A stretch of 58,195 bases of DNA, taken from contig NZ_JALJVC010000022.1 of NCBI RefSeq assembly GCF_022967985.1, forward strand, positions 1 through 58,195, read 5' to 3'. The notes under the pieces were generated by a model, which was not told where the DNA came from, ran no database searches, and saw nothing but the letters and a program-made list of their open reading frames with translations. The DNA comes from Acinetobacter lwoffii. Its GTDB lineage: Bacteria; Pseudomonadota; Gammaproteobacteria; Pseudomonadales; Moraxellaceae. Below are positions 1-8,426 of the stretch, piece by piece. How positions within the stretch are numbered: the stretch's first letter is position 1; every line of letters starts with the position of its first letter. The translations under genes were made by a program, and so were the position numbers.

Positions 1-230
1 TTGGTCAAATAGCTCTTGGAATTGTTGAATATTGATTAAAAACTAGACTCATGGGTTTAGATTTTTAAGGAATAAGTAAGACTTTAGTCGGATATTGCAT
101 GAAAAGTAGCTGTGTTGAACTAAGTTGTTGCGAAGACATGGCGATAAGAATCATTAAAAATAATAAATAAGAGTTAGGGTCATGTGTCGTGCTGAAAACA
201 ACGAAAAAAACTCACAGGAGGTGAGTAAAA

Positions 231-1595
231 ATGGCAGAAAACATGAAGCGAGTAGCAAACACTGTAAGTGTGAATGATGTGATTGATCAGGCAAAATTCA
301 CTAAATTTCACTTAAGCATTGTATTATGGTGTTTGTTTATTGTCCTATTTGACGGATATGATTTAGCAATTAACGGTGTCGTTCTGCCTCTACTTATGCA
401 AGAGTGGGGCATGAGTGCTGTTCAAGCAGGCATGCTTGCAAGTACAGCACTCGCTGGCATGATGTTTGGAGCCATGCTGTTTGGGATGCTTGCAGACAAA
501 ATTGGTCGTAAAAAAGTTATCTTGATTTGTGTTTCTTTATTTAGTGCTTTTACATTTTTAGGTGGATTTACCACTAATCCAACAGAATTTGGTATTTTAC
601 GTTTTATTGCTGGTTTAGGGATTGGTGGTGTATTACCAAACTTAGTCGCTCTAACGTCTGAATATGCACCTAAACGTTTAAAAAGCACACTGGTAACCAC
701 CATGTTTAGTGGTTATGCCGTGGGCGGTATTATGGCTGCATTATGCGGTACATGGTTTACACCAAGTTTTGGTTGGGAAATTATGTTCTTCATTGCAGGT
801 ATTCCCTTACTTTTTGTTCCATTTTTTTGGAAGTTCTTACCTGAGTCTTTAACTTTCCTAGTTAAAGAACAAAAAGTGAATGAAGCACGTCGTTTTATAA
901 AGCAAGTCGAGCCAACTGCAGACATACAAGCAGATACTGAACTGGTTCTAGCCAGCGGTGATCAGACCCAAAGTGCATCAGTAAAAGCTTTATTTACAGA
1001 AAATCGTGCCACAGGAACATTCTTATTTTGGATTGCTTTCTTTATGTGCTTACTCATGCTTTACGCACTTGGAAGCTGGCTACCAAAACTGATGATGGCA
1101 GCGGGATATTCTTTAGGTAGCAGTTTAATGTTCTTATTAGCGCTGAATATTGGTGCCGTGATCGGAACTATTAGCGGCGGTATTTTGGCAGACCGTTTTG
1201 ACTTTAAACCTGTTCTTATGAGTATGTTAACTGTCGGTGTACTATCTTTGGTTGGTTTGGGCTTTAATTCTCCAACCCCTGTTATTTATTTACTTGTCAG
1301 TTTAGCAGGTGCCTCATCTATTGGTACCAGTATCTTGTTATATAGCTATGTTGCTCAATACTATCCTGTTGCAGTACGTTCTACTGGTATTGGTTGGGCT
1401 TCTGCTGTAGGGCGTACAGGTGCAATTGTTGGCCCAATCGTGATTGGTATGCTGCTTGGTATGGAGTTACCACATAAATGGAACTTTATCGCAGTGGCAA
1501 TGCCAGGTATTATTGGCATCATCGCTATTTCAATGATTCGTAAGCCACAACCTGGTCGCGTGATGGTGAAAAAATTAAAAACAGCTAAAATTTAA
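231..1595 (+). CDS. MFS transporter, aromatic acid:H+ symporter (AAHS) family
   Basis: Inner-membrane proton symporter, probably importing an aromatic or dicarboxylic acid, of the PcaK/BenK/MucK family. About 12 hydrophobic segments are visible over 454 residues, the usual family length. The TM1 motif DGYD (residues 41-44) is the AAHS acid pair needed for transport in PcaK. The MFS loop motif GMLADKIGRKKV follows TM2 (about 85-96). A strong AGGAGG lies 9 bases before the ATG, so the start is secure. A close paralogue follows directly downstream. Exact substrate cannot be read from the sequence; no catabolic genes lie inside the window to its right, and what lies to its left is unseen. Confidence 0.9.
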   Translation: MAENMKRVANTVSVNDVIDQAKFTKFHLSIVLWCLFIVLFDGYDLAINGVVLPLLMQEWGMSAVQAGMLASTALAGMMFGAMLFGMLADKIGRKKVILICVSLFSAFTFLGGFTTNPTEFGILRFIAGLGIGGVLPNLVALTSEYAPKRLKSTLVTTMFSGYAVGGIMAALCGTWFTPSFGWEIMFFIAGIPLLFVPFFWKFLPESLTFLVKEQKVNEARRFIKQVEPTADIQADTELVLASGDQTQSASVKALFTENRATGTFLFWIAFFMCLLMLYALGSWLPKLMMAAGYSLGSSLMFLLALNIGAVIGTISGGILADRFDFKPVLMSMLTVGVLSLVGLGFNSPTPVIYLLVSLAGASSIGTSILLYSYVAQYYPVAVRSTGIGWASAVGRTGAIVGPIVIGMLLGMELPHKWNFIAVAMPGIIGIIAISMIRKPQPGRVMVKKLKTAKI

Positions 1596-1620
1596 ACTCT
1601 CGTAATTGACCTACTCAGTT

Positions 1621-1649
1621 AAAAAGCTCCTTACTTAAAGGGGCTTTTT
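1621..1649 (+). terminator. Rho-independent terminator after first AAHS transporter
   Basis: Inverted repeat AAAAAGCTCC / GGGGCTTTTT with a short loop, ending in a T run, 25 bases after the stop codon. It separates the two tandem transporter genes into independent transcripts. Confidence 0.8.
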
Positions 1650-1937
1650 CATATCTTTAGTATGAAATTAAATCAATATTCAATTGGTCAAAAGAATAAG
1701 CGGATTAAAAGAGCTTAAATATTGGACGAATTAAAAAATAAACATCAATTATTCAAAAGTTTATACTAATAATAGTGTGACATATCACGCAAATAAATGA
1801 CATTTCCGAGAGCATAGCAGAATATCAATTAGTCTTATTGTGCCTTAAATCCTGCTTGCGTATATTGCCTGACATTGAAGATTGACTTCAGTCTTCAACA
1901 AGATGTTATGGACAAGTACTCATGGGAGATGAGAACG
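1650..1937. other. Intergenic region between tandem transporters
   Basis: AT-rich non-coding stretch. It should hold the promoter of the second transporter, since a terminator closes the first. A reading frame open from 1875 could extend the downstream protein by 21 residues, but those residues have no match to the paralogue's N-terminus. No operator could be recognised with confidence. Confidence 0.5.
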
Positions 1938-3287
1938 ATGACAACGGAAAAAATAGATGTAAATTCTGTAGTCGATAATGCGAAATTCACGCCTTTCCAC
2001 TTCAATGTAGTTGCTTGGTGTTTACTCATTATCTTATTTGATGGCTATGATCTCGCAATCAATGGTGTAGTTTTACCGTTATTGATGCAAGACTGGGGCT
2101 TAAGTGCAGTGCAGGCTGGAATGCTTGCAAGTACCGCACTGGCCGGCATGATGTTTGGTGCGATGATCTTTGGTTCCCTCGCGGACAAGATCGGTCGTAA
2201 GAAAGTGATCATGATCTGTATTGTATTATTTAGTGGTTTAACTTTTGCCGGCGGCTTTGCTTCAAACCCAACCGAATTCGGTATTTTACGTTTCCTTGCC
2301 GGTCTTGGTATTGGTGGCGTAATGCCAAACCTGGTGGCATTGACTTCGGAATATGCCCCACAAAAAATGCGTAGTACGCTGGTGACCACCATGTTTAGTG
2401 GTTATGCGGTCGGTGGCGTAATGGCTGCGTTATTGGGTTCATGGTTTACCCCAAGTTTTGGTTGGCAAATCATGTTCTTTATCGCGGGTATTCCACTGTT
2501 TTTATTACCAGTGATCTGGAAATTCCTGCCTGAGTCGCTCGCATTTATTGTGAAACAGAACAAGCAGCCAGAAGCTCGTCGTATTGTACGTCGCTTGGCG
2601 CCAAATCTGACAGTTACCGAGAATACAACTTTCACTTTGCCACAGGAAAATGTGCCTGAAGCCGCTAACGTGGTGAGCTTGTTCCGTCGTGGTCGTGCGG
2701 TCAATACTTTACTGTTCTGGGTCGCGTTTTTCACTTGTCTGTTAACCATGTATGCACTGAGCAGCTGGTTACCGAAGTTAATGATGGCAGCTGGCTATTC
2801 GATGGACAACAGCTTGATGTTCATGATGGTGATGAACGTTGGTGCGGTTGTGGGTATTGTCGGTGGTGGTATTCTTGCGGATCGTTTCCACTTGAAACCG
2901 GTGCTAATGTTCCTGGGTATGATGGGTGCAATTGTGATGAGCTCAATGGGCTTTGCATCTAACCAATTCTTACTTTACATCCTGGTGTTCCTGGCAGGTG
3001 CAGCGTCGATTGGTTCGCAAATGTTGCTATATAGCTATGTTGCGCAGTTCTACCCACTTGCGGTACGTTCGACAGGTATTGGCTGGTCTTCTGCGATTGG
3101 TCGTATGGGCGCGATTGTAGGCCCAATCCTGATCGGTGGCTTACTGGGTATGAACCTGCCTGCTTACTTTAACTTTATGGCAGTTGGTTTACCTGTTCTG
3201 ATTACTGCAATTGCTGTTGCATTGATCATGCATGACAATGAATCTGAAAAGATTGGTTCAATTGAACCAGCAGTATCTAAAGCTTAA
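1938..3287 (+). CDS. MFS transporter, aromatic acid:H+ symporter (AAHS) family, paralogue
   Basis: Second member of the AAHS family, very similar along its whole length to the protein at 231-1595 (same DGYD motif, here at residues 35-38, same RKKV loop, near-identical TM2-TM5). Likely the product of a tandem duplication, probably with a related but distinct acid substrate. The start is placed at 1938 because that ATG has GGGAGATGAG upstream and gives an N-terminus (MTTEKIDVNSVVDNAKF) aligning with the paralogue. An upstream in-frame codon at 1875 would add 21 unmatched residues. GC at wobble positions is higher than in the first copy, so the duplication is not recent, or one copy was acquired separately. 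Confidence 0.88.
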   Translation: MTTEKIDVNSVVDNAKFTPFHFNVVAWCLLIILFDGYDLAINGVVLPLLMQDWGLSAVQAGMLASTALAGMMFGAMIFGSLADKIGRKKVIMICIVLFSGLTFAGGFASNPTEFGILRFLAGLGIGGVMPNLVALTSEYAPQKMRSTLVTTMFSGYAVGGVMAALLGSWFTPSFGWQIMFFIAGIPLFLLPVIWKFLPESLAFIVKQNKQPEARRIVRRLAPNLTVTENTTFTLPQENVPEAANVVSLFRRGRAVNTLLFWVAFFTCLLTMYALSSWLPKLMMAAGYSMDNSLMFMMVMNVGAVVGIVGGGILADRFHLKPVLMFLGMMGAIVMSSMGFASNQFLLYILVFLAGAASIGSQMLLYSYVAQFYPLAVRSTGIGWSSAIGRMGAIVGPILIGGLLGMNLPAYFNFMAVGLPVLITAIAVALIMHDNESEKIGSIEPAVSKA

Positions 3288-3306
3288 AGCTGAGTTTTTA
3301 AATAAG

Positions 3307-3330
3307 AAGCCTCCGAAAGGGGGCTTTTCA
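3307..3330 (+). terminator. Rho-independent terminator after second AAHS transporter
   Basis: AAGCCTCC GAAA GGGGGCTT hairpin with a stable GNRA-type loop, followed by TT, 20 bases after the stop codon. Confidence 0.75.
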
Positions 3331-3387
3331 TTGTCTATAAAATTTTTAAAGATTAATATCTTAAATAATAAGTAAGTAGGAAAAATA

Positions 3388-4230
3388 ATGAAAAAATATT
3401 GGGAATCAGTGAATAAGTGCTTCTTATTTAATTTAACGAACTGGTTTCTGCTAATTGCTGGATTAATCAATTTAGGTGTAGGAACTTGGTCTTCTTATTC
3501 CGGTAATGCACCTATTGCGATTACTTCTTTGACAGCAGGGTTGGTATTGTTATTTGCTGCAACAATTGACCGATTTAAGTCATTAAAAGGATTAGGAGTA
3601 GAAGCTAAAACTAGACAATTAGATAAAAAATTAGAGGAAGCTGATAATGCATTAATTTATCTTAAAGAAATGACCGCTATAACAGCTAAAACTCTTGTTG
3701 AAATTCAAAGTAATATTGGTAGATTTGATGGAGCTCCCACACCGGAAAAGTTCATTCAATTTGCTGATGATATTAGAAAAATAATGAAAAAAACCGGGTC
3801 TAATGAACAAGATATACAGGAAGTTTTAAAACCTTGGGCTAAAACCTTATGTATGGATTTAAGTTTTAAAAAAATTATGAGCTTACGAGCTGCTTTAAGT
3901 GAGAAAACTAAAGAATTAGATAATCAGATTAGGGCAATTCCTCAACCAATTAATTCCTCAACATCTTCTTATTATACTGATCTTCTTCAAAAGCAATCTA
4001 AAATTTCTACATACCTCCAAAATGATTTAAGTAAGTTACATTTACTTGAAATTGATGACTATCCTGAGAAATTATTAAAGTTATACGATGAGGCACCATA
4101 TTTAGAAGAAGAAAAAATTGAAAACTTAAAAAACGAACTAGAATTATTTATACCTGAAATGAAATTATTAAAATCTGAGAGAAAAGTCGATGACAAATAT
4201 TTATGGATAAGAGCACTTAAAGAAACTTGA
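3388..4230 (+). CDS. Hypothetical membrane-anchored coiled-coil protein
   Basis: I do not recognise a family. The 280-residue product has two hydrophobic segments near the N-terminus (about 13-33 and 40-60). A long charged helical part follows (about 67-120) with heptad-like spacing (KTRQLDKKLEEADNALIYLK), then a mostly alpha-helical, lysine-rich C-terminal part. This suggests a hairpin-anchored inner membrane protein with a cytoplasmic helical domain. AGGAAAAATA precedes the ATG. The gene is much more AT-rich than both neighbours and sits alone after a terminator, which suggests horizontal gain. It could be a sensor or scaffold of an unknown system, but nothing in the sequence fixes a role. 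Confidence 0.65.
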   Translation: MKKYWESVNKCFLFNLTNWFLLIAGLINLGVGTWSSYSGNAPIAITSLTAGLVLLFAATIDRFKSLKGLGVEAKTRQLDKKLEEADNALIYLKEMTAITAKTLVEIQSNIGRFDGAPTPEKFIQFADDIRKIMKKTGSNEQDIQEVLKPWAKTLCMDLSFKKIMSLRAALSEKTKELDNQIRAIPQPINSSTSSYYTDLLQKQSKISTYLQNDLSKLHLLEIDDYPEKLLKLYDEAPYLEEEKIENLKNELELFIPEMKLLKSERKVDDKYLWIRALKET

Positions 4231-4283
4231 GATTTAAATTGTACAATGTTTAATTATTACTAAATTATTTAGGGTATCGTCGT

Positions 4284-4607
4284 ATGAAACTTAATTCATT
4301 CTCCCCAATCCCTGAAGATGATGATGAACTGCATCTTCCTGAACTGGTGTATTGGGCATCTTTAGGCGATGTTGAACAGGTCGAGCAGGCACTACAGGAA
4401 GGCCTGGACGTCAACTCTGCCGATGAAGAAGGCTATAGCGCCTTACAGGCTGCCGCTGAAAATGATCATCTGGAAGTGGTCAAACTTTTGGTTAGCAAAG
4501 GCGCAGATATTGCCCATCGCAGTCCAAATACTGCTTTAGAGCTGGCTGAAATGGCAGGCAATAAAGAGGTGGTGGCTTATCTGAAAAGTCTGGCCGGAGG
4601 TGTCTGA
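4284..4607 (+). CDS. Small ankyrin-repeat protein
   Basis: A 107-residue cytoplasmic protein made almost entirely of ankyrin repeats. Residues about 22-55 (LVYWASLGDVEQVEQALQEG) and about 55-90 (GYSALQAAAENDHLEVVKLL) show the repeat signature, followed by a shorter third repeat (NTALELAEMAGNKEVVAYL). Such proteins bind partner proteins; the partner is unknown. No signal peptide is seen. GC is closer to the core genome than the upstream AT-rich gene, so the two are probably unrelated. A perfect bidirectional terminator follows immediately. Confidence 0.8.
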   Translation: MKLNSFSPIPEDDDELHLPELVYWASLGDVEQVEQALQEGLDVNSADEEGYSALQAAAENDHLEVVKLLVSKGADIAHRSPNTALELAEMAGNKEVVAYLKSLAGGV

Positions 4608-4611
4608 ATAT

Positions 4612-4645
4612 AAAAAAAGAACCTCAATGCTGAGGTTCTTTTTTT
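4612..4645. terminator. Bidirectional rho-independent terminator
   Basis: Perfect 15-bp stem (AAAAAAAGAACCTCA and its complement) with a four-base ATGC loop. The A and T tracts serve both the rightward ankyrin gene and the leftward PfpI gene, which converge here. Confidence 0.9.
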
Positions 4646-4656
4646 AGTGTAGGAGC

Positions 4657-5208
4657 TTAGGCAGCTTCGCCTTCAAGCTCTTTTAAGATCGCTTCATTGA
4701 AAGCCGGTAAATCGTCCGGATTGCGTGAAGTAATCAGTACCCAGTCACCTGTATTGCAGCGGTGGACTTCTTCGTCGACCCATTTCCCGCCAGCATTTTC
4801 CAGATCCAGTTTGATGCTCTTATACGAAGTCAGATTCTTATCTTTAATGCGCTGTGCATCAATCAAAGTCCATGGCCCATGACAGATCGCGGCAATCGGT
4901 TTGTGATTGTCGGCAAAATGCTGAATGATTTTTTGCGCATCCTGATTGATTCTTAAGGTATCCGCGTTGACTGTACCGCCGGGAATCACCAAAAGATCAT
5001 AATCATTCAGATCGACGTGTTCAAGACTGGTATCCGGCGTATATTGGGTGGCAGCTTTGGTATCACCTTTGACCGTCGCGACATCTTCATTTTTTTCGGC
5101 AGCATGAATCACTTCAAAACCTTTGGACTTTAGAAAATTTAAAGGCTCAGTGAGTTCATCATGTTCAATGCCTTGATTAGATGTAATAAAGAGGACCTTT
5201 TTTACCAT
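4657..5208 (-). CDS. DJ-1/PfpI family protein (type 1 glutamine amidotransferase-like)
   Basis: Cytoplasmic DJ-1/ThiJ/PfpI superfamily protein, 183 residues from the ATG at 5208. The nucleophile elbow AAICHGPW gives Cys109-His110, and the acidic partner near residue 12-18 (NQGIEHDEL) fits the YhbO/PfpI subgroup. Members have been reported as stress chaperones, glyoxalases or deglycases; the exact activity here is unknown. An upstream TTG at 5223 would add five residues (MGTAI). I prefer the ATG because GGGAAC lies 8-9 bases before it and the family usually starts MxKKVLxIT. The gene ends against the shared terminator with the ankyrin gene. Confidence 0.88.
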   Translation of the reverse strand: MVKKVLFITSNQGIEHDELTEPLNFLKSKGFEVIHAAEKNEDVATVKGDTKAATQYTPDTSLEHVDLNDYDLLVIPGGTVNADTLRINQDAQKIIQHFADNHKPIAAICHGPWTLIDAQRIKDKNLTSYKSIKLDLENAGGKWVDEEVHRCNTGDWVLITSRNPDDLPAFNEAILKELEGEAA

Positions 5209-5321
5209 GATTGCTGTTCCCAAAAAATGTGAGGATTTTTAGCTTAACAACAAGGGGATTCTTACAATGTTGGAGTTTTAGCTCGGAACTGTTAAGCAAT
5301 GATAAATAAAATAATAGGCAG

Positions 5322-5355
5322 AAAAAAAAGCCCCGACATCCTGTCGGGGCTTTTT
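5322..5355. terminator. Strong bidirectional rho-independent terminator
   Basis: Perfect 9-bp stem GCCCCGACA / TGTCGGGGC with a TCC loop, flanked by eight A on one side and five T on the other. On the minus strand it ends in U8 and lies about 225 bases beyond the outer-membrane protein gene (5575-6264). It could therefore end that transcript or a separate small RNA. Confidence 0.85.
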
Positions 5356-5574
5356 CGTATCTCGTGATTTAGGTATAACTCCTGTCGTACCTCACGTCCT
5401 GGTGTTGCGATGTTCTTCTTGTTTTTAGGTCTTCGGAGCATCCTGCTCTCTATGTTTATAAAGTAATACACATCCCGGTAACGCACTAGCAGCAGATTGC
5501 GGTTATTGCTGTACGCTTTGGCTTACATCAGCGCAGAGAAATTGAGCTTTGTAGGCTTAACCGGTTGTATTGCA
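5356..5574 (-). ncRNA. Possible 3'UTR or small RNA region, function unknown
   Basis: Together with 5209-5355 this is a gap of about 366 bases without a convincing gene. The minus strand between the stop of the barrel gene and the strong terminator is not AT-rich intergenic filler. It contains a small hairpin GAGCA-TCC-TGCTC (5436-5448) and mixed-composition sequence. A frame coding about 64 residues (5292-5486) runs straight through the terminator, so it is unlikely to be translated. A stable 3'UTR or an independent terminator-ended small RNA is inferred, not shown. Confidence 0.3.
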
Positions 5575-6264
5575 TTAAAAATGTATATCTAGACCGATAT
5601 AAGGACCTTTAAATTCCAGCTGTAAGTCTGGACGTTGATCCTGCTCAAAATCTACCTGCATGATGCGATAACCGATTTTGGCACCGACATCGACCAGCAG
5701 ATTATCAATGAAATCATATTGCAGTTCCGCCTGTACGTCGGTCTTACGGGTATCACTGCCGTGACTGTAAACTGCTTCCGCTTTGGCACTCATACCGGTA
5801 AATGGCAATTTAACTCCGGCTGTTGCATAGAGCAGTGGACTATATTCATCCAGATCGTATTGAGTGAAAGCGCCGGCAGTCAGGTTTTTTACCGTACCAT
5901 CTAGATTGGTTAAACCTGCACCTATATCCGCATGCACAATGGTATCTAGCAATTCATAATACAGAATATAGTCAATATTGTTCAGCTCAATTTCTGAGGC
6001 ATTGATAAGAGAACTCTGTTCGCTATTGCTGTCCAGATTGACATATTTAATCTTGGCATTTGGTAACAATGGCACAGGATGTTCTACAGCGACAGATAGC
6101 TGCGCTGTACCTTGTCGATCTAGCTCATGCTTGAAATTGTTATCCTGACTATAGCCGTCAAAATCCCAGTAACTGAGATCTGCTTTCACGCCGATTACAT
6201 CTGCATGACTGAGCGTACTGAGTCCAAAACCGAAGAATAAGGTGGTGAGTATTTTTGCGCGCAT
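5575..6264 (-). CDS. TIGR04219 family outer membrane beta-barrel protein
   Basis: A 229-residue outer membrane protein. The N-terminus MRAKILTTLFFGFGLSTLSHA is a clear Sec signal peptide with cleavage after SHA (about residue 21). The mature part begins DVIGVKADLSYWDFDG, typical of the TIGR04219 family. It continues as alternating amphipathic beta strands and ends in a terminal aromatic (GLDIHF), the usual BAM-recognised C-terminus. Function is unknown for the family. The gene is monocistronic in appearance and divergent from the aldehyde dehydrogenase gene. Confidence 0.82.
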   Translation of the reverse strand: MRAKILTTLFFGFGLSTLSHADVIGVKADLSYWDFDGYSQDNNFKHELDRQGTAQLSVAVEHPVPLLPNAKIKYVNLDSNSEQSSLINASEIELNNIDYILYYELLDTIVHADIGAGLTNLDGTVKNLTAGAFTQYDLDEYSPLLYATAGVKLPFTGMSAKAEAVYSHGSDTRKTDVQAELQYDFIDNLLVDVGAKIGYRIMQVDFEQDQRPDLQLEFKGPYIGLDIHF

Positions 6265-6398
6265 GGCTCTATTCCCTAAAGCTTTATTAAAATTGGAGGT
6301 GTCTGGTTACTTAAAAACATCTTCTTAATATGGAGTAGCAAGTGCATGATATAGAGAATTTCAAAAATGTATATCCTTGGATTTTGCAGGACAATAAG

Positions 6399-7847
6399 AT
6401 GGTAGCGAGAAGCACACAACAAACGAAAGAGTATGCATTATATGTCGCCGGTCAGGCCGTTCAGACGGGTGAATGGTTAGAGGTCAAGCATAAATATAAC
6501 CACGAACTGTATGCCCGTGTCGCCTTGGCAGATGCCAACATACTGGAACAGGCGATTCAGTCTGCCGTAGATGCAGAAGCTGAAATGGCCGCCTTGGAGC
6601 CGTTCCAGAAACAGAAAATTCTATTGCATTGTGTACGCCGTTTTCGTGAGATTCATGAAGAATTGACCGAAATTCTGATTGCAGAAGGGGGCAAGCCGCG
6701 TAAAGCAGCCGAAGCCGAAGTTGAACGTCTGATTAATACTTTCCAGATTGCCGCAGATGCCGTGACCCAGATTGATCAGGGACGTATGCTGCCTTTGGCC
6801 GTGACTGCAGCAGCATCCGGCTATCAGGGCATTGTGAAACAGGTGCCGATTGGTGCGGTGTCTTTGATCAGTCCGTTTAATTTTCCTTTAAATCTGACCG
6901 CGCATAAAATTGCTCCTGCGATTGCAGCCGGTTGTCCCTTTGTGCTGAAACCGCCGAGTCTGACCCCGATTTCTGCCTTAAAAATTGCCGAAATTCTGGC
7001 GGAAACCGATTTACCGCAAGGCGCTTTTTCGGTCTTGCCCTGTCCGCGAGAGCTGGCCGATCTACTGGTCACTGATGAGCGTTTTAAATTACTCAGTTTT
7101 ACCGGTTCCGATGCCGTAGGCTGGGATATGAAAGCGCGTGCCGGACGCAAAAAAGTGGTCTTGGAGCTGGGTGGCAATGCTGCCGTCATGATTGAGCCGG
7201 ATACCGAAATTAACGATGCCTTGATTAATCGTCTGATTGGTGGGGCGTATAACCACGCCGGACAGGTGTGTATCAGTGTGCAACGCATTTTGGTGCATCA
7301 GCAGATTTATACTGAAGTGAAGGACAAACTGCTGGCGAAACTGAAAACGATTAAAGCCACTGATCCGAATCTGAGCACAACCTTGGTTGGTCCGATGATC
7401 AAGGAAGATGAAGCCAAACGCCTGAAAAAATGGCTGGATAAAGCCGTGAAAAAAGACGCGAAAATCCTGATTGGAGGCGAATTGAATGGTGTGATGTTCG
7501 CACCGACCTTGCTGGAAAATGTAGACCACAGTCTGGAAATCTACCGTGATGAAGCCTTTGGCCCGGTGGCAATTCTGGAAGCGTATGCTGATTTCGAATC
7601 CGGTATTGCCTGTATCAACCGCAGCCGTTTTGGCTTGCAAGCTGGAGTGTATACTCAGAATCTGAACAAGATGCTGTATGCCTGGGATCATCTGCATGTC
7701 GGCGGTGTCATTATCAATGATATTCCGTCTTTCCGAGTCGATAATATGCCTTATGGCGGGGTCAAAGATTCAGGTCTGGGTCGTGAAGGAATTCAGTCAG
7801 CCATTCGCGACATGCAGGAAGAGCGCATGCTGGTGATTAAAGCCTAG
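6399..7847 (+). CDS. NAD(P)-dependent aldehyde dehydrogenase family protein
   Basis: Cytoplasmic aldehyde dehydrogenase superfamily enzyme that oxidises an aldehyde to the acid. The general-base glutamate is in LELGGNA (about residue 256) and the catalytic cysteine in GQVCISVQR (about 291). The ISPFNFPLNL motif that positions the oxyanion-hole asparagine is at about 143-152. The start is placed at ATG 6399 because AGGA lies 7 bases upstream and gives a family-typical length of 482. A GTG at 6342 with GGAG upstream would add 19 residues not expected in the family and remains possible. The subgroup resembles the lactaldehyde / phosphonoacetaldehyde / non-phosphorylating GAPDH-like branch; the substrate is not determinable here. 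Confidence 0.88.
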   Translation: MVARSTQQTKEYALYVAGQAVQTGEWLEVKHKYNHELYARVALADANILEQAIQSAVDAEAEMAALEPFQKQKILLHCVRRFREIHEELTEILIAEGGKPRKAAEAEVERLINTFQIAADAVTQIDQGRMLPLAVTAAASGYQGIVKQVPIGAVSLISPFNFPLNLTAHKIAPAIAAGCPFVLKPPSLTPISALKIAEILAETDLPQGAFSVLPCPRELADLLVTDERFKLLSFTGSDAVGWDMKARAGRKKVVLELGGNAAVMIEPDTEINDALINRLIGGAYNHAGQVCISVQRILVHQQIYTEVKDKLLAKLKTIKATDPNLSTTLVGPMIKEDEAKRLKKWLDKAVKKDAKILIGGELNGVMFAPTLLENVDHSLEIYRDEAFGPVAILEAYADFESGIACINRSRFGLQAGVYTQNLNKMLYAWDHLHVGGVIINDIPSFRVDNMPYGGVKDSGLGREGIQSAIRDMQEERMLVIKA

Positions 7848-8426
7848 GTTCAGAATATTCAATTCATCGCTTCGATATCACAGGTGGCTGGTTTTAAATC
7901 TGCTTGTGATATTTAAAGAGGTTAAAGTTCCATGAGAGACTTTGATTTCCCATATCACAGTTTGGTCACGTGCCTTAGTATGAGCCGTTTCATTATCAAA
8001 TAATGATCTAAAAACAGATGCTGGATTGGGGTCTTGGAATACATTTTTTGAAACAGCGACCCTGTAGTAAAACTTAAGAAAAAATATATTCCAAAAAGTT
8101 TGTCAATATATAACTTGTTTAATCTGGCCTATTTCGGAGAATTATTGAACGCTTAATTCGAATAGATTATAAATAACGAATATTTTAAGCAGAATTTACA
8201 GAAAAAATTTAAAAAAGTCAGTATTGTTGAATCATCTACAAGGTCAGTTTTTCGATCAGACTTTAAGCAAGATGTAAGACTTGCTGACCTGTTTGTACAT
8301 TAGAATTCGACGCCCACAAGGTGCCCTCTAATTCAAACACCCAAAATTATTGAAAATGCTTCTTTTTTTGCTTGCGCCATAACCATAACAAGCAGCATCT
8401 AAAGGGGTTAAAAGTTTAGGTGTTCT
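7848..8426 (+). promoter_or_regulatory. Long leader/intergenic region upstream of NSS transporter
   Basis: Nearly 580 bases without a gene. The first half is AT-rich and featureless. The last 170 bases before the transporter contain several potential hairpins: AGCAAG ... CTTGCT (8267-8286), and TTAGA ... TCTAA enclosing a CCC/GGG-type core (8302-8331). A T7 run follows (8364-8370). This looks like a structured 5' leader that might act as an attenuator or riboswitch. I could not assign it to a known riboswitch class. Confidence 0.3.

Noticed and set aside
1..1696. 13-bp inverted repeat TTGAATATTGATT (about 25-37) and its complement (about 1671-1683) around the first transporter, suggesting a transposon
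   Set aside because: Too short and AT-rich, not extended, no target duplication, and no transposase; chance is sufficient.
5292..5486. 64-residue minus-strand ORF
   Set aside because: It reads straight through a perfect terminator hairpin with U8, has no ribosome-binding site and no recognisable product.
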